A stretch of 8,215 bases of DNA. Source: Tannerella sp. GTDB taxonomy: Bacteria > Bacteroidota > Bacteroidia > Bacteroidales > Tannerellaceae. Below, piece after piece: positions 6,071-8,215 of this stretch. The position numbers and the translations under genes were made by a program. The DNA lies in contig JAITPL010000112.1 of the NCBI GenBank assembly GCA_031289445.1, positions 1-8,215 of the forward strand, given 5' to 3'. Every line of letters starts with the position of its first letter. Position 1 is the first letter of the stretch. Under the pieces are notes generated by a model, which saw nothing but the letters and a program-made list of their open reading frames with translations, made no database searches and was not told the origin of the DNA.

Positions 6071-7987
6071 ATGAACTTGCCTGATGGATTTTACTTACGG
6101 AACAGAAAATATCAACTGACCAACACTATAGGTCAGGGTGGCTTCGGAATCACTTACCTTGGGGTATGGAATACCGTTGTTAAAGGTGAACTTGGCGCTA
6201 TGAGAACAAAGGTGCCGGTTTGCATAAAGGAGTATTTTTTCAAAGATTACTGCTACAGAGAGAGCAATACGCAAGCCGTCAAAGTCCATTCGCAAACCGG
6301 CGAAAAACTCTTCGACAAGTTTAAGGAGAAGCTGATCAAGGAAGCCAAAATCCTCTCGGATGTCCATTATCCCTATATAGTCAACGTTCTGGAAGTATTC
6401 GAGGAAAACAATACTGCCTATATCGTCATGGAGTACATTCGTGGCTGCTCACTGAAATATATGCTCGACAAAACAGGCGTACTGCCTGAAAATAAGGTAC
6501 TTAAATATACCCACCAGATAGGTAATGCCCTGGATTTCGTCCACAACAAAAGCATCGTTCATCTTGACATCAAGCCAAGCAACATACTGATAGACAGGGA
6601 AGACAATGCCCGCTTAATAGATTTCGGCGTGAGCAGGCGATATGACATAGACGACAAGTCGGCAAGTACGACTACACTGACCGTATCTAAAGGTTTCGCC
6701 TCAATCGAGCAGTACGATGACGAGGGAATGCAGAACTTCTCGCCCTGCCCCGACATCTATTCGCTCGGAGCTACGATGTACAACCTGCTGACCGGCACTA
6801 TTCCCATAGAATCAATACTCCGCGCCAACAAGCAGATGCTTGGCCCTTCCAACTTCAATTCCAACCTCAGCAAGCGCACCGAACAGGCTATCCTCAAGGC
6901 TATGGAAATAAGGCCCGAAGACCGCTATTCGACAGTTCGCGAGATGCTTGCCTCGCTCGACGTCCCGCCTTATGAGATTTCCGAAAACACGCTTGTGGAA
7001 TCGGGTGAAGATATCGACGACGAAGCCACGGAAGGCGTTAACGGAAGCACATCTTCGCGCCTGCGTGAAGACGAAGACAACACCGTGCTGAACTCCAAAA
7101 ACAAAAACAGAAAAAAGAGAAGCAGATATCACTTGAGTCCAAGGAACAGGAACAGAAATATACTGCAAACAGTAGCTGTCATAATGATAATCGTCTTTGG
7201 ATTTACAGTGTACGACTTTCTTTTCGGAGGCGGCAAGATGATTGATACGCTGATGTTCGCCAATCAACCAAAAGATACCGCGACGGCCGTCATAATCAAA
7301 CCGGACACCACTTCGCAGACAAAAACCGATACTGCGACGCCGACAACAACAACACCGATGCAACCCGACACGCAGACGCAACCCGACACAAAAGCGCAGC
7401 CCGACACAAAAACGCAACCCGACACAAAAACCAAATCGCAAGAGCAAACCAAGCCTCAGGGACAGCAAAATCAAACCGGAACAAATAACAAGCCGGAACA
7501 AAGGGCTGCAACAACCACCAAACCGGCAAACGCTCAGGCGTCCGAAACCGGCAGTCAGGCGCAACCTGTGGTTGACCAAGCCGCCGAGACGGAGAAAGAG
7601 TATCAGCGACTTATATCTTCCGGCAAGGCTCACATGGAGGGTAAGAAATACGCAGACGCCAAGGCCGACTTCATTAAAGCCAAGAACGTCAACCCAAAAA
7701 ACGAGGCGCTTAACCTTTTGGAGTTATGCGAAGAAAAGATAGCATTGGAACTTTCAGCCAAGTATGAGAAGTTCGGAACGTTGGGTACAAGCATTACTAT
7801 CGTGCGCAACCGCGAGACCAAACTCTTAGGCGCTATCGACGCTAACGGCATGGAGCGTATCCCATGCAAATATTATGGGGTTGACCGCTCGACAATGGGA
7901 AAAGCCTTTATGCGCAAGGACGATAAATACGACGTATATAATACTAACGGAATCCTTCTCAGCGAAGGCATTGATGAGATAGAATAA
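6071..7987 (+). CDS. Transmembrane Hanks-type Ser/Thr protein kinase with TPR/WG-like sensor region
   Basis: A 638-residue kinase. The catalytic domain (about 14-290) has the Gly loop GQGGFGITY at 21-29, beta-3 lysine K53 in VCIKEYF, alpha-C glutamate E90, catalytic loop HLDIKPSN with D166, K168 and N171, and D184-F185-G186. These essentials are intact. HLD replaces HRD, so it is a non-RD kinase. The activation segment is rich in threonine (SASTTTLTVSKG), probably autophosphorylated. An acidic then basic linker leads to one membrane helix at about 364-386. The rest should be periplasmic: a Thr/Pro/Gln/Lys linker with four 6-residue repeats (431-454), a TPR-like unit (about 508-560), and a WG-repeat-like end (about 575-638) with GAIDANGMERIPCKYYG. 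I infer an envelope sensor coupled to cytoplasmic phosphorylation. It has its own promoter and lies 44 bases after the phosphatase gene. Confidence 0.93.
   Translation: MNLPDGFYLRNRKYQLTNTIGQGGFGITYLGVWNTVVKGELGAMRTKVPVCIKEYFFKDYCYRESNTQAVKVHSQTGEKLFDKFKEKLIKEAKILSDVHYPYIVNVLEVFEENNTAYIVMEYIRGCSLKYMLDKTGVLPENKVLKYTHQIGNALDFVHNKSIVHLDIKPSNILIDREDNARLIDFGVSRRYDIDDKSASTTTLTVSKGFASIEQYDDEGMQNFSPCPDIYSLGATMYNLLTGTIPIESILRANKQMLGPSNFNSNLSKRTEQAILKAMEIRPEDRYSTVREMLASLDVPPYEISENTLVESGEDIDDEATEGVNGSTSSRLREDEDNTVLNSKNKNRKKRSRYHLSPRNRNRNILQTVAVIMIIVFGFTVYDFLFGGGKMIDTLMFANQPKDTATAVIIKPDTTSQTKTDTATPTTTTPMQPDTQTQPDTKAQPDTKTQPDTKTKSQEQTKPQGQQNQTGTNNKPEQRAATTTKPANAQASETGSQAQPVVDQAAETEKEYQRLISSGKAHMEGKKYADAKADFIKAKNVNPKNEALNLLELCEEKIALELSAKYEKFGTLGTSITIVRNRETKLLGAIDANGMERIPCKYYGVDRSTMGKAFMRKDDKYDVYNTNGILLSEGIDEIE
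7361..7432 (+). repeat. Four tandem 18-bp repeats inside the kinase gene
   Basis: Four consecutive units of the type CAACCCGACACAAAAACG (7361, 7379, 7397 and 7415) encode QPDTQT, QPDTKA, QPDTKT and QPDTKT in the periplasmic linker. The last three units differ from one another at only one or two positions, indicating recent slippage. Unit number could change without breaking the frame, altering the distance from membrane to sensor. Confidence 0.93.
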
Positions 7988-8001
7988 AAAGTTTATGAAA
8001 T

Positions 8002-8035
8002 TTTGCACTTGTATCAGAAATTATTCTTACCTTTG
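8002..8035 (+). promoter_or_regulatory. Bacteroidota promoter for the exported TPR-like gene
   Basis: The -33 TTTG at 8002-8005 and the -7 TACCTTTG at 8028-8035 are separated by 22 bases. The ATG follows at 8058, so the leader is short (about 15 bases). It lies in the 70-base gap after the kinase. Confidence 0.65.
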
Positions 8036-8057
8036 TAGTTGTGAAATCAATTATAAT

Positions 8058-8215
8058 ATGAGAAAAGTACTCTTTATTCATATATTGTCGCTGCTTGCTA
8101 TCGTAGCTACAGCGCAGATACAGACCGATTATAACCGGCAGGGAGACGAGGCCATGGAACGCCTTGACTATGGCGACGCCAAGATGTTCTATGAAGAAGG
8201 GCTTGATAGCTGTGA
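8058..8215 (+). CDS. N-terminus of an exported TPR-like protein (truncated by window end)
   Basis: The frame is open from the ATG at 8058 to the window edge (52 codons). Residues 1-19 form a classic signal peptide (R2, K3, a hydrophobic core, then ATA before Q20). The mature start NRQGDEAMERLDYGDAK continues as a TPR-like helix pair with a Y-x-D-A-K pattern. The same pattern occurs in the kinase's periplasmic TPR (GKAHMEGKKYADAK). The protein is likely periplasmic or envelope-associated. Its position just after the kinase suggests a partner or target in the same pathway, but the rest of the protein is not visible. Confidence 0.75.
   Translation, partial: MRKVLFIHILSLLAIVATAQIQTDYNRQGDEAMERLDYGDAKMFYEEGLDSC

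Noticed and set aside
7361..7432. CRISPR-like array
   Set aside because: The 18-bp units are contiguous with no spacers, lie in frame within the kinase gene and encode a low-complexity linker.
6812..7633. 273-codon reverse-strand ORF opposite the kinase gene
   Set aside because: It is antisense to the kinase coding sequence, Cys/Leu/Arg-rich from the complement of the repeat linker, with no recognisable domain or promoter.
3168..8215. Type VI secretion regulatory locus (kinase/PP2C/FHA trio)
   Set aside because: No Tss, Hcp, VgrG or ClpV homologue is visible; the trio alone does not show secretion.

Overview
The window looks like chromosomal DNA from a member of the Bacteroidota, most likely order Bacteroidales. 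Gene starts are preceded by the Bacteroidota sigma-factor -7 box TAnnTTTG (four identical TACCTTTG copies and one TACTTTTG). Shine-Dalgarno sequences are weak or absent. The first gene belongs to a Bacteroidales-type 6-bladed beta-propeller family. I cannot assign a genus.

Left part (1-2402): the 3' end of a propeller protein gene runs in from the left edge. It is followed by a complete AT-rich gene for an exported S41-family peptidase. An 18-bp near-perfect direct repeat, encoding V-T-F-K-stop in both copies, lies at the end of the propeller gene and again exactly at the end of the peptidase gene. The peptidase gene therefore appears to sit inside a duplication or insertion. Position 2403 starts tsaB (tRNA t6A modification), with clearly higher GC and an almost leaderless promoter.

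Right part (3168-8215): a compact phospho-signalling cluster, all on the + strand. In order it holds a stand-alone LytTR DNA-binding protein; an FHA protein with two membrane segments and a zinc ribbon; a very acidic, lysine-free small protein with five short repeats; a zinc-ribbon/FHA protein; a PP2C Ser/Thr phosphatase; a transmembrane Hanks-type Ser/Thr kinase with a probable periplasmic TPR/WG-like sensor region; and the start of an exported TPR-like protein cut by the window end. Two ATGA start/stop overlaps (lytTR-FHA and acidic protein-FHA) imply translational coupling. TACCTTTG boxes at 3168, 4382, 6033 and 8028 divide the cluster into four transcription starts.

Inferred model: the kinase senses an envelope signal, PP2C reverses phosphorylation, the two FHA proteins read phosphothreonine, and the LytTR protein gives a transcriptional output. 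The acidic repeat protein, made next to an FHA reader, is the best candidate for an undescribed component. No type VI secretion genes are visible, although kinase/phosphatase/FHA trios often accompany that system in Proteobacteria.
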